NCBI GenBank assembly: GCA_964634895.1 | Contig: CAZWJS010000014.1 | Location: forward strand, 1 to 32,612 | DNA: 32,612 nucleotides | Direction of reading: 5' to 3' | Source of the DNA: CG-Epi1 sp964634895 | Lineage (GTDB): Archaea; Thermoplasmatota; Poseidoniia; MGIII; CG-Epi1 | Shown here: positions 1 to 8,180 of the stretch, piece by piece | Numbering within the stretch: the stretch's first letter is position 1 | Layout of the letters: every line of letters begins with the position of its first letter | Made by a program: the position numbers and the translations under genes | Notes under the pieces: generated by a model | The model's input: the letters and a program-made list of their open reading frames with translations, nothing else | Told to the model about the DNA's origin: nothing | The model's database searches: none

Positions 1-650
1 CTTTGAGTGGAGGTGGAGTAACTATTTCACCAGGAGCAGTTTCAGTAACTCTTGCACCAGGAGGTAGCATTACCGTACCGATTTGTGCACTTGCGTTAAC
101 ACAGTCATCATACAAAAATGTTCAAGTTAGTGCAATAGCTCAAGGAAGGGAAACTAATACACAATTAAATTCCGTTAACAAGAATGCTGGATTCGCAGTG
201 ATAATTGATCAGTATGCTAGATTATCAGTTCAGGCAACTCAGCCTTTTCAACGAATAGGGCCAGGTAAAGAATTTTTCTTAACTTTTACAGCAGTTAACA
301 ATGGTAACTATCAGGATACAGTTGCAGTAGAAATTTTAAATCTGAAGGATTTGGAAGACTCTGGATTTGTTGTGGCATTATCTGCGGCGCAATATTTGAT
401 TGATACACAAGGGGAACAGCCTGTTCAAGTTTCGGTTTCCACGCCTAGAGGAACTGTTATTGGTTGGAGTAATGAATATCACACAGTTATTATGCAGGTA
501 TCAACTACATTAGAGGGTGAGACTGAAGCCCGTTCTGTAACTGCAACTCTTTGGGTTAGAGGTGTTTTCTTACCAGGTTTTGATCCAATTTTTACAATCT
601 TTGCATTAGGACTTGTTGCTACAGCGTTGTCTAGAACACGTAGAGAATAA
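1..650 (+). CDS. C-terminal part of a secreted PGF-CTERM surface protein (5'-truncated)
   Basis: The frame is open from the window edge, so only the last ~215 residues are seen and the start lies upstream. The visible part is beta-rich, with a stretch around residues 75-170 (GPGKEFFLTFTAVNNGN, then alternating hydrophobic strands) like the CARDB/NEW3 immunoglobulin-like domains of archaeal surface proteins. The end is a canonical tripartite sorting signal: PGF at residues 191-193, a hydrophobic segment (IFTIFALGLVATAL), and a basic tail (SRTRRE). In characterised haloarchaea, archaeosortase A recognises such PGF-CTERM ends and replaces them with a lipid anchor. An archaeosortase gene lies 500 bp downstream on the same strand. 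The overall function of the protein cannot be told from this fragment. Confidence 0.8.
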   Translation, partial: LSGGGVTISPGAVSVTLAPGGSITVPICALALTQSSYKNVQVSAIAQGRETNTQLNSVNKNAGFAVIIDQYARLSVQATQPFQRIGPGKEFFLTFTAVNNGNYQDTVAVEILNLKDLEDSGFVVALSAAQYLIDTQGEQPVQVSVSTPRGTVIGWSNEYHTVIMQVSTTLEGETEARSVTATLWVRGVFLPGFDPIFTIFALGLVATALSRTRRE

Positions 651-663
651 TTCCGTAAATTCA

Positions 664-670
664 TTATAAT
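664..670 (+). promoter_or_regulatory. TATA box of the Nudix gene
   Basis: TTATAAT is centred about 24 nt upstream of the ATG at 691, the spacing expected if transcription starts at or next to the start codon (leaderless mRNA). No Shine-Dalgarno sequence lies between them. Confidence 0.5.
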
Positions 671-690
671 CCTGTCTTTAATCACGGTTT

Positions 691-1119
691 ATGGAAAAGT
701 CGTGCGGAGTGGTCTTGTTTAATTCGGGCAAAGTGTTGCTACTTCACTATTCACCCAATAATGAATTTCGAGATGGCAGTGGACATTGGGATTTTTCTAA
801 AGGCCATGTGGAATTTGATGAAAGTGAATTAAATACAGCATTGAGAGAATTGAAAGAGGAAACAGGCATTGTTGATATAGAAATACTAGAGAGATTCCGT
901 CAAAGAATAAATTATAATGTCAAAAAAGGAACGGAATTGATTCCTAAAGAGGTTATTTTCTTTGTTGGTAAAACGAGAGTATGGGAGGTTTCTTTGAGTT
1001 CTGAACATCAAGATTTTGAATGGTTATGCTATGAAGAGGCAATGACTAAATTAACTTATGATAATGCACGCAATGTTCTTAAAAATGCATTTAATTCAAT
1101 TAAAAATGAGGATGTATAA
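691..1119 (+). CDS. Nudix hydrolase, Ap4A hydrolase-like
   Basis: A 142-residue single-domain Nudix protein. The Nudix box spans residues 38-60 and fits G-x5-E-x7-REUxEExGU exactly (G38, E44, R52-E53, E56-E57, G59), so the Mg-binding glutamates are present. The flanking GHWDFSKGHVE is typical of the bis(5'-nucleosyl)-tetraphosphatase (Ap4A) branch, where W-x-F/L-PKGH is common. Family members cut dinucleoside polyphosphates or other nucleoside diphosphates linked to a group X; the exact substrate is inferred. It ends about 30 nt before the archaeosortase gene on the same strand, but each seems to have its own TATA box, so they need not be one operon. Confidence 0.88.
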   Translation: MEKSCGVVLFNSGKVLLLHYSPNNEFRDGSGHWDFSKGHVEFDESELNTALRELKEETGIVDIEILERFRQRINYNVKKGTELIPKEVIFFVGKTRVWEVSLSSEHQDFEWLCYEEAMTKLTYDNARNVLKNAFNSIKNEDV

Positions 1120-1129
1120 GTTTTATCTA
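1120..1129 (+). promoter_or_regulatory. TATA box of the archaeosortase gene
   Basis: An AT-rich element (GTTTTATCTA) is centred ~24 nt before the GTG at 1149, supporting that GTG as a leaderless start. No ribosome binding site is visible. Confidence 0.4.
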
Positions 1130-1148
1130 TGTTTATCTTTGCACGATT

Positions 1149-1988
1149 GTGGACCGTGATGATGTCGTAGAATTGGTACCTCTAAATCGGGAGGACTTAG
1201 CAAGAGGCTTGATATTTTTGCTATCTCTGTATCTCATTTTATTATCATTTAGTTCTGATGAAATATTATTTGGCATAATTTCCTTGACGACATCTCTATT
1301 CTTTTTCTCAATTTTATTTTGGAAGGGCCCTTTGTCTATTTCTCCGTCTTATCTTTTTGAGAGATATGCAGAGAATTTGGCTTACTATTTAGATAAATTT
1401 GAAGTATATATTTGTCGAATGGTGAATGCTACAAAAAAGTCTGAAAAGGTATTAGTCGGGGTGGCCTACAATTTTTTTTTGGTTATGGCCTTTGTATTAC
1501 CTATAGATCTCCTTTTTCAATATTTCACACGTTCGGAGAATTCACTTTTGCTTTACCAACAATTCCTAACTTGGGTAATTTATGTTGTTGAAAGGGCTTT
1601 TGGTATTCCAGTTACAATTAGAGGTGAAAATTCAACAGTTCTGGCATATGAAAATATGATAGATATGGAAATAGTTTCAGAATGTACGGGACTTCACGAA
1701 ACGGTCTTTCTTAGTCTACTAATCCTTTGTTTTAGAGGAGTGAAACCCATGATTCGCGTTAAGTGGGCTCTTTACTCAATTATATTCATATTTGTTGAAA
1801 ATTTAGTAAGGATAATATCAGGATATCCTTTAATTCACACTTTTGGATTTAGCACATGGGATAAATTCCATTATTTTTGGTGGCATACTGGACAATATGC
1901 ACTTATAATGTCAATTTTTATTCTTTGGGTAATGATTGTTGCAGGCAATCCTAAAAATAAAAGTTCTAAGAAAAATTTTGTACGTTGA
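1149..1988 (+). CDS. archaeosortase/exosortase family transpeptidase
   Basis: A 279-residue polytopic membrane protein with hydrophobic segments at about 20-58, 103-126, 137-152, 183-196, 206-220 and 248-266. The exosortase/archaeosortase signature is present: E178-C179-T-G (catalytic Cys), N218-L-V-R221-I (catalytic Arg), and a His-rich stretch (H241, H246 in HYFWWHTGQY) for the third residue. Family members cleave a C-terminal sorting signal from exported proteins and transfer them to a membrane anchor. Three proteins in this window end in PGF-CTERM-type signals, so it may process them. The start is GTG at 1149. It is convergent with ribA, 2 bp apart. The exact subfamily (ArtA or another) is not assigned; the N-terminal segment before the core helices is not recognised. 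Confidence 0.88.
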   Translation: MDRDDVVELVPLNREDLARGLIFLLSLYLILLSFSSDEILFGIISLTTSLFFFSILFWKGPLSISPSYLFERYAENLAYYLDKFEVYICRMVNATKKSEKVLVGVAYNFFLVMAFVLPIDLLFQYFTRSENSLLLYQQFLTWVIYVVERAFGIPVTIRGENSTVLAYENMIDMEIVSECTGLHETVFLSLLILCFRGVKPMIRVKWALYSIIFIFVENLVRIISGYPLIHTFGFSTWDKFHYFWWHTGQYALIMSIFILWVMIVAGNPKNKSSKKNFVR

Positions 1989-1990
1989 TA

Positions 1991-2572
1991 CTAAAGTTTG
2001 TGATTCATTTTCGAAGCCTTTGTTTCTAAATACTCTTTATTTTCTTTGTTTGCCTCAGTTTTATGTGTAATTTGTTTAACTTTAAAACCATCTTTTTCTA
2101 ATTCCTCAACTTTAGAGGGATTATTGGTTAACAATCTTATTTTTTCTAACCCAAGATTCTTTAATATTTTACTTGCATTGTTGTAGTCTCTAAGCTCTGC
2201 GCCAAATCCCAGTGCAACATTTGCTTCTACCGTGTCCATTCCCTTATCTTGTAGATTGTAAGCTTTAAGCTTGTTTACTAATCCAATTCCTCTTCCTTCT
2301 TGCCTGAGATAGACAATAATTCCATGTCCTTCGTTTGAAATTTTCTTCATAGCCAAATCTAATTGTTCTCCACAATCGCATCTCATTGAATGTAAGACAT
2401 CTCCTGTAAAACATTCAGAATGTATTCTAACTAATATGTTGTTTTTGACATCACCCATTATTAAGGCAAGGTTCTCCTTGTCTTTACTATCTCCTGTAAA
2501 GGCGATTAATTTGAAACTACCAAATCTAGTTGGCAATCTTGCTTCTACTAATACATCTACGCTTTTATCCAT
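1991..2572 (-). CDS. ribA: GTP cyclohydrolase II
   Basis: Opens GTP to 2,5-diamino-6-ribosylamino-4-pyrimidinone 5'-phosphate, the first step of riboflavin synthesis. Zn ligands are present as C54-x10-C65-x-C67, and the core block LRQEGRGIGLVNKLKAYNLQ and DTVEAN match the bacterial RibA family. At 193 residues it is a stand-alone enzyme, with no DHBP synthase (RibB) fused. It ends in a lysine/glutamate-rich tail (about residues 170-193) beyond the usual core. It is the last gene of the suf operon, starting 3 bp after the tusA-like gene. Many archaea use the unrelated GTP cyclohydrolase III (ArfA), so a bacterial-type RibA suggests lateral origin, though RibA is known in some archaea. Confidence 0.93.
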   Translation of the reverse strand: MDKSVDVLVEARLPTRFGSFKLIAFTGDSKDKENLALIMGDVKNNILVRIHSECFTGDVLHSMRCDCGEQLDLAMKKISNEGHGIIVYLRQEGRGIGLVNKLKAYNLQDKGMDTVEANVALGFGAELRDYNNASKILKNLGLEKIRLLTNNPSKVEELEKDGFKVKQITHKTEANKENKEYLETKASKMNHKL

Positions 2573-2575
2573 ATT

Positions 2576-2779
2576 TTATTTTGCTATAACCAAAGATTTG
2601 TTTTCATCCTTTATAAGTTTGTATTTTCTCCTTTTAACCATTGCCAGAATGTCTCTCCTTGCGTTTGGTTCTTCATAAGTTATATGCATTTCTTCATTTT
2701 CTTTTATTGAGACAATCTCTCTTAAAACAGCCATCACCGCTTGAGTGCATTGTAAACCTGTTACGTTAATTTTCTTCAT
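2576..2779 (-). CDS. TusA/SirA-like sulfur-carrier protein
   Basis: A 67-residue protein with the TusA pattern: short beta strand, then GLQC (C11) starting the first helix (AVMAVLREIV), a second strand (MHITYEE), a D-I helix start (ARRDILAMVKRR) and a last strand. In TusA the Cys of C-P-x-P accepts persulfide sulfur from a cysteine desulfurase. Here the motif reads C-T-Q-A: the sulfur-accepting Cys is kept but both prolines are lost. Its place between sufT and ribA, 5 and 3 bp from its neighbours, suggests it takes part in sulfur transfer from SufS; this is inferred. No tRNA-thiolation partner is seen. Confidence 0.65.
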   Translation of the reverse strand: MKKINVTGLQCTQAVMAVLREIVSIKENEEMHITYEEPNARRDILAMVKRRKYKLIKDENKSLVIAK

Positions 2780-2784
2780 AATAG

Positions 2785-3108
2785 TTACACTGAGAAGTTG
2801 CCTGTAAGATTCAATTTAAGTTTAGCTTCATCTGACATTAAGTCCATATTCCAAGGAGGTTCAAATACAAGTTCAACATTTGCTTTTTTTACGCCATTTA
2901 CCTCAGTAGCTCTTGCAGCAACTTCCTTAGGTAATGAACCAGCAACAGGGCAAAATGGTGATGTTAAGGTCATTTTAATTTCTACGGTTCCATCTTTTTC
3001 AATATCTATGTTATAAATTAGGCCCAATTCATAAATGTTAACTGGAATTTCAGGATCGTAAACTTTCTTTATTGATTCTATAATTAGTTTCTCCAATTTT
3101 TCACTCAT
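2785..3108 (-). CDS. sufT: SufT/MIP18-family (DUF59) Fe-S assembly protein
   Basis: A 107-residue DUF59 protein with the family signature YDPEIPVNIYELGLIY at residues 17-32 and the conserved Cys in TSPFCPVAG (C53). Relatives (SufT, PaaD, eukaryotic Cia2/MIP18) help mature or deliver Fe-S clusters to target enzymes. The last ~20 residues (MDLMSDEAKLKLNL) are the usual C-terminal motif of the short archaeal/bacterial SufT type (W-x2-x-M-S-x-E-A-x-x-x-L). The start overlaps the sufU stop by 4 bp (ATGA), so the two are translationally coupled. Confidence 0.9.
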   Translation of the reverse strand: MSEKLEKLIIESIKKVYDPEIPVNIYELGLIYNIDIEKDGTVEIKMTLTSPFCPVAGSLPKEVAARATEVNGVKKANVELVFEPPWNMDLMSDEAKLKLNLTGNFSV

Positions 3109-3542
3109 TCAGTTGAAGTCTCCTTTTTACCTTCTATGGCAGCCATTAAGGCATGCCATGAAAGAGTTGCGCATTTAACTCTTGCAGGATATTTTTTCAC
3201 TCCTCCAAATATAGACAATTTTCCTAAATCCTCTTTCGATTCATTTCCAGTTACTAATTCATGGAAGTTTTCGAACAGTTTTTCAATCTCATCCCTTCTT
3301 TTGCCCTTAATTTCCTCAGTAAGGATGCTAGCTGAGGCGGTTGATATTGCACATCCCGAGCCCGTAAATTTAGCTTCTGAAACGCCGTCATCATTCATTA
3401 TAATTTGTATTGAAATATTGTCTCCACAAAGAGGGTTGTGACCCTTTGCTTGATGTGTAAAGTCTTCTAATTCCATTTTATTTCTGGGATTTTTGTTGTG
3501 ATCTAGAATAACTTCTAAATATAATTCATTCCAGTCGTTCAT
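3105..3542 (-). CDS. sufU: SufU/IscU-type Fe-S scaffold or sulfur-transfer protein
   Basis: A 145-residue NifU_N-family protein. The three conserved cysteines are C39 (NPLCGD), C64 (GSGCAIS) and C124 (VKCATLSWHAL), with D41 after the first. The insertion between the second and third cysteines and the SWHAL ending fit SufU rather than IscU. In Bacillus, SufU is a Zn-dependent persulfide acceptor for SufS; in other systems family members act as cluster scaffolds. It overlaps sufS by 4 bp. Together with SufS it makes the sulfur-mobilising half of the operon. Confidence 0.92.
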   Translation of the reverse strand: MNDWNELYLEVILDHNKNPRNKMELEDFTHQAKGHNPLCGDNISIQIIMNDDGVSEAKFTGSGCAISTASASILTEEIKGKRRDEIEKLFENFHELVTGNESKEDLGKLSIFGGVKKYPARVKCATLSWHALMAAIEGKKETSTE

Positions 3543-4753
3543 CCAAAAACCTCTATAGTTTTTTTTATTGAGGAAATTAATTTGTCTACATCATCTTTGC
3601 TGTTATAAATTGCAAAAGAAACTCTTGCCGTTGCAGGAATTTCATAAAAATCCATTATTGGTTGGGTACAATGATTTCCAGCTCTTATTGCTATACCTTG
3701 AGTATCCATTACTGTTCCAATATCATGAGGATGTACCTTTTCTATTATAAAAGACAGTACACTTGCTTTATTCTTTGCATTTCCAATTATTTCAATCCCC
3801 TTTATCTTGTTAATCATTTTGGAAGCATATTCTAATAATTCAGTTTCATGCTGAGTAATATTTTCCATTCCCAAATTTAAGATATAATCTATTGCCGTTG
3901 CAAGTCCAATTGCTCCTGAAATATTTGGCGTCCCTGCTTCAAATTTGTTAGGGATGTCATTGTATATGGTTTTTTCAAAGGTGACTGATTTAATCATGTC
4001 GCCACCACCTTGATAGGGTGGCATTTCTTCTAGTAAAATCTTTTTTCCATATAATATACCAATTCCCGTAGGTGCATATATTTTATGACCGGAAAAACAA
4101 TAGAAATCAGCGTCTATTTTTCTCATATCAATAGGAATATGTTGAACAGCTTGTGCACCATCTATTAAAATCTTGATATTATGTTTGTGTGCTATCTTTA
4201 CAATATTTTCAATAGGATTTATAGTGCCTAGTGAATTGGAAACATGGTTGATTGCTATAAATTTGGTTTTTTTATTTATCAATTCTTCTAATTCACCAAC
4301 AAGCAATTCTCCTTTTCGATTCATTGGAAGAACCTTTAACTTAGCCTTTTTTTCGGTGCAAACAATTTGCCAAGGGATAATATTTGCATGATGTTCCATT
4401 TGTGAGATTATAATCTCATCATTTGGTTCTAGCAAAGGTCTTACGTAACTATTTGCTACAAGATTAATTGCTTCTGTTGCTCCACGAACAAAGATAATTT
4501 GGTCTTCGCTTTCTGAATTTATGAATTTAGATACCTTTTTTCTTGAACTTTCGTATAATTGAGTAGCTCTTTGACTTAGAGTATGTACTCCTCTATGGAT
4601 ATTTGAATTGGTTTCGTTGTAATATTTTTGTATAGTATCAATCACAATTTTAGGTTTTTGTGTTGTTGCAGCATTATCTAGATAAACCAATTCTTCACCA
4701 TTTATTTTTTGATTTAATGCAGGGAAATCGGATTTAATATTCGGATTAATCAT
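3539..4753 (-). CDS. sufS: cysteine desulfurase SufS
   Basis: A PLP-dependent group II (SufS/CsdA-type) cysteine desulfurase of 404 residues, the normal family length. The PLP lysine is K224 in SGHKIYAPTG. The catalytic cysteine is C362 in RAGNHCTQP, in the short-loop context typical of SufS. Other markers are YLDNAATTQKP near the N-terminus, NIHRGVHTL, and SQMEHHANIIPW. It takes sulfur from cysteine and hands persulfide on to SufU. Both ends overlap neighbours by 4 bp. Confidence 0.96.
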   Translation of the reverse strand: MINPNIKSDFPALNQKINGEELVYLDNAATTQKPKIVIDTIQKYYNETNSNIHRGVHTLSQRATQLYESSRKKVSKFINSESEDQIIFVRGATEAINLVANSYVRPLLEPNDEIIISQMEHHANIIPWQIVCTEKKAKLKVLPMNRKGELLVGELEELINKKTKFIAINHVSNSLGTINPIENIVKIAHKHNIKILIDGAQAVQHIPIDMRKIDADFYCFSGHKIYAPTGIGILYGKKILLEEMPPYQGGGDMIKSVTFEKTIYNDIPNKFEAGTPNISGAIGLATAIDYILNLGMENITQHETELLEYASKMINKIKGIEIIGNAKNKASVLSFIIEKVHPHDIGTVMDTQGIAIRAGNHCTQPIMDFYEIPATARVSFAIYNSKDDVDKLISSIKKTIEVFG

Positions 4754-5973
4754 TTGTCCCCTTTTGGTAATCTATCAATTATAATATTCATCATTTCATT
4801 TCTTATATCTTTATCACTTATCTTTTCAATTATTTCACCCACATAAGCTCTCATTAGTAATCGCCTTGCATTTTCTTCATCAATTCCTCTTGTTCTGAGA
4901 TAGAACATTGCTTTGTCATCTAATTGACCAACAGTGGCCCCATGAGTACATTTTACATCATCAGCATATATCTCTAATTCAGGTTTAGTATGTATAATTG
5001 CATCATCAGTTAATAATAAATTTTGATTATTTTGTATTGCGTCAGTCTTTTGAGCATCAGGGTGCACATGTATTCTTCCATTGAAAACACCAATGGCTTT
5101 TCCTCCCAATATTCCTTTGTAATGTTCGTTACTGGTGCAGTTGCTTTTCATGTGTTCAATAGTTGTGTGATGATCGATATGTTCCTCATTGCTGGCAAAA
5201 TAAAGTCCATTTAAGTCACAGTTTGCTCCAGTTTCTGTAAGTTCAATATTGAAGTCTCTTCTTGCAAATTTCTTTCCGACTGAAAAATTATGAGAAATAA
5301 AATTACTATCTTTTTTTTGGTTAGCATATATATTTGCAATATGATAGGTATCATTTGCATAATCATCTAGAATAATGTGCTCTAAGTTTGCGCCTGAATC
5401 CATATTTATATTCATAACTGAATTAACAAAGGCGCTTCCAGTTCCAACAACTCTAAATTCTTCAAAAACAGTTGTTTCGCTATTCTTTTCAGCATAAATT
5501 ACAATTCTTGGATGAACTGCTTTTTCTTCCCCATCCTTGTCAATTAAGTTTAGAATTCTTACAGTATTTTTTGAATTTTCATTTAAAATAAGGTAGCAAC
5601 CGTTTATTGCAAAAGCGTTATTCAAGTTTAGGAAAGGATTTTCTTTAATTTCTAGTATACTTTCATCAATATCTCCATTGCTTATCCCCTCAGAAATCGT
5701 ACCAGTTTTACCATTAAATTTGGCTTTTACAATTTTCCCATTACTTAATATAATATCATAATTTTCATCAATTTTCCTTCCCGAATCACTGAATTCCAAT
5801 TTCAATTTTAATATCAAGGACGGATCTGAGAATTTCCAATATTCTTCTTTACGGCTTGGTATTCCTAATTTATTAAATTCTTTAAATGCTTGAATTCTAA
5901 GTTTCTCCAATTTGTCATTTGGTTTTTTAAGGGTCTTTTCAAAAGATTTAGTAAACGCTTCTATAGAATTCAT
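4750..5973 (-). CDS. sufD: Fe-S assembly scaffold subunit SufD
   Basis: A 407-residue SufB/SufD-family protein. The C-terminal half has the characteristic beta-helix and C-terminal motifs: NGRIHVHPDAQKTDAIQNN, LEIYADDVKCTHGATVGQLD, and MFYLRTRGIDEENARRLLMRA. The N-terminal part (KEYWKFSDPSL) is the SufD-type helical domain. SufD forms the SufBCD scaffold with SufB and the ATPase SufC, on which Fe-S clusters are built. Its start shares one base with the sufC stop, and its end overlaps sufS by 4 bp. Confidence 0.94.
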   Translation of the reverse strand: MNSIEAFTKSFEKTLKKPNDKLEKLRIQAFKEFNKLGIPSRKEEYWKFSDPSLILKLKLEFSDSGRKIDENYDIILSNGKIVKAKFNGKTGTISEGISNGDIDESILEIKENPFLNLNNAFAINGCYLILNENSKNTVRILNLIDKDGEEKAVHPRIVIYAEKNSETTVFEEFRVVGTGSAFVNSVMNINMDSGANLEHIILDDYANDTYHIANIYANQKKDSNFISHNFSVGKKFARRDFNIELTETGANCDLNGLYFASNEEHIDHHTTIEHMKSNCTSNEHYKGILGGKAIGVFNGRIHVHPDAQKTDAIQNNQNLLLTDDAIIHTKPELEIYADDVKCTHGATVGQLDDKAMFYLRTRGIDEENARRLLMRAYVGEIIEKISDKDIRNEMMNIIIDRLPKGDK

Positions 5974-6725
5974 TATGCCTTTGCTTCCTCAATAATCTGG
6001 TCGTATCCTTTTTCTTCTAATTCTAGAGCAAGATTCTTGTCTCCTGAATTAATTATTTTTCCATCAACTAAGACGTGAACAAAATCAGGAACAATGTAAT
6101 TCAGTAATCTTTGATAGTGGGTAACAATAATAGTTGAATTTTTATCACTTCTCATTGCGTTCACACCATTGGCCACAACTCTCAAAGCATCTATGTCTAG
6201 ACCTGAATCAGTTTCATCCAATAATGCTAATTTTGGTTCTAAAACAGCCATTTGAAATATTTCATTTCTCTTTTTTTCTCCACCAGAAAACCCTTCATTA
6301 ACAGGTCTTTTCAAAAGTGATTCTTTCAAATTCAGTAATTTAATCTTATCTCCAATTAATTCCATAAATTCCATTGCATCTATTTCTGTTTTTTTATGAT
6401 ATTTTCTTTGGGCATTGAGAGCCGATTTTAGAAAATAGGTATTGTTAACGCCAGGTAATTCCACAGGATATTGGAATGCTAGAAAAACACCTTCACAAGC
6501 TCTTTCATCAACATCCATATCGAGAAGATTTTTTCCTAAATATTCCACATTTCCCATAGTAACTTCGTAATCATCATGCCCTGCTAAGACTTGTGCTAAT
6601 GTTGATTTTCCAGATCCATTAGGGCCCATTATTGCATGAGTCTCACCAGTTTTAACTTCCAAGTTTATTCCTTTTAGAATTTTATTTCCTTCTACTTCTA
6701 CATGTAAATTTTCTATTTTAATCAT
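5973..6725 (-). CDS. sufC: SufC ABC-type ATPase
   Basis: A 250-residue soluble ABC ATPase. Walker A is GPNGSGKST (residues 34-42), the ABC signature is FSGGEKKRNEI, and Walker B is ALLDETDSGLDID, in the form specific to SufC. There is no membrane partner nearby; it sits between sufB and sufD and powers the SufBCD scaffold. It starts directly after the sufB stop. Confidence 0.96.
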   Translation of the reverse strand: MIKIENLHVEVEGNKILKGINLEVKTGETHAIMGPNGSGKSTLAQVLAGHDDYEVTMGNVEYLGKNLLDMDVDERACEGVFLAFQYPVELPGVNNTYFLKSALNAQRKYHKKTEIDAMEFMELIGDKIKLLNLKESLLKRPVNEGFSGGEKKRNEIFQMAVLEPKLALLDETDSGLDIDALRVVANGVNAMRSDKNSTIIVTHYQRLLNYIVPDFVHVLVDGKIINSGDKNLALELEEKGYDQIIEEAKA

Positions 6726-8180
6726 TTAACCTACACTCCCTTCTAACGAAACTTCCAGCAATCGCTGGGCTTCAACTGCAAATTCCATTGGCAATTCTCT
6801 AAACACTTCTCTACAAAATCCATTTACAATCAAGTTTATTGCATCTTCTTCAGATATTCCTCTTTGTTTACAATAATGTATTTGGTCTTCACCGATTTTG
6901 GATGTCGAGGCTTCATGTTCAATATGCGACTTTGTGTTTTTAACATCCAAATAAGGAAATGTATGAGCTCCACATTTATCCCCTATTAGCAGTGAATCAC
7001 ATTGTGAATAATTCCTTGCACCCCTTGCAGATTTCTTAATCATTACTTGCCCGCGATATGTATTCTGTCCTTTTTCAGCGGAGATGCCCTTGGAGATTAT
7101 TGTACTTTTAGTGTTTTTACCAATATGAATCATTTTGGTTCCTGTATCAGCCTGCTGCTTTAGTGCAGAAAGAGCTACAGAGTAAAATTCACCTTTTGAA
7201 TTATCGCCTTGTAATATGCAAGAGGGATATTTCCATGTTATAGAAGAACCAGTTTCTACTTGCGTCCATGTTATCTTAGAGTTGTCTCCTCTACATGCAC
7301 CTCTTTTTGTGACAAAATTATAGATTCCTCCTTTTCCATTTCTATCTCCAGGATACCAATTTTGAACAGTTGAATATTTTATTTTTGCATCATCCAATGC
7401 TACTAATTCAACAACAGCTGCGTGTAGTTGATTTTCATCACGTTTTGGTGCAGTACACCCTTCTAAATAAGAAACATATGAGCCTTTATCTGCAACAATC
7501 AATGTCCGTTCAAATTGGCCCGTATTTTGTTCATTAATTCTAAAATAAGTTGATAATTCCATTGGACATTTTGTTTCAGGTGGAATGTAGCAAAATGATC
7601 CATCAGTAAATACAGCAGAATTTAATGCTGCATAAAAATTATCAGCTTGAGGAACGACAGACCCTAGGTATTTTTTTATTAATTCAGGGTATTCTTTGAC
7701 AGCTTCTGAAATTGGGCAGAAGATGACTCCTTTTTCAGCCAATCTTTCTCTAAATGTTGTAGCTACAGACATTGAATCAAATACAGCATCTACGGCAACT
7801 CCTGCAAGTATTTCCTGTTCTTCAAGTGGAATTCCTAATTTGTTATAGGTTTTAATTAATTCTGGGTCTACTTCATCTAAACTTTTTGGCCCCTCAGATA
7901 TGTTTTTTGGAGCCGAATAGTAGCTAATAGCTTGATAATCAATGGTTGGATACTGAACATTGGCCCAATGTGGTTCATCCATTTTTTTCCATATATTATA
8001 GGCTTTCAATCTCCAATCAGTGAGCCATTTTGGTTCTCCTTTTTTCTTAGAAATAAATTTGATTACATCCTCATTTAAACCGGGAGGCAAAGTGTCTGTT
8101 TCAATGTCTGTAACAAAGCCATATTTGTATTCCTGCTCAGCATATTCTTTCAACATCTCAGTCTCAGAATCTTGTTTCAA
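6726..8180 (-). CDS. sufB: Fe-S assembly scaffold subunit SufB
   Basis: A 484-residue SufB of usual length. Markers are an N-terminal helical region with PKWLTDWRLKAYNIW, VETGSSITWKYPSCILQGDNS, a KGISAEKGQNTYRGQV block, and the conserved IGDKCGAHTFPYLDVKN, whose Cys is the family's functional cysteine. The end carries EDAINLIVNGFCREVFRELPMEFAVEAQ. It is the cluster-building subunit of SufBCD. Its start overlaps the stop of the regulator gene by 4 bp (ATGA), so regulator and scaffold are translated from one message. Confidence 0.96.
   Translation of the reverse strand: MKQDSETEMLKEYAEQEYKYGFVTDIETDTLPPGLNEDVIKFISKKKGEPKWLTDWRLKAYNIWKKMDEPHWANVQYPTIDYQAISYYSAPKNISEGPKSLDEVDPELIKTYNKLGIPLEEQEILAGVAVDAVFDSMSVATTFRERLAEKGVIFCPISEAVKEYPELIKKYLGSVVPQADNFYAALNSAVFTDGSFCYIPPETKCPMELSTYFRINEQNTGQFERTLIVADKGSYVSYLEGCTAPKRDENQLHAAVVELVALDDAKIKYSTVQNWYPGDRNGKGGIYNFVTKRGACRGDNSKITWTQVETGSSITWKYPSCILQGDNSKGEFYSVALSALKQQADTGTKMIHIGKNTKSTIISKGISAEKGQNTYRGQVMIKKSARGARNYSQCDSLLIGDKCGAHTFPYLDVKNTKSHIEHEASTSKIGEDQIHYCKQRGISEEDAINLIVNGFCREVFRELPMEFAVEAQRLLEVSLEGSVG

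Noticed and set aside
2436..2678. Open frame on the plus strand across the ribA/tusA-like junction
   Set aside because: It is antisense to two well-supported genes and has no recognisable product or promoter.
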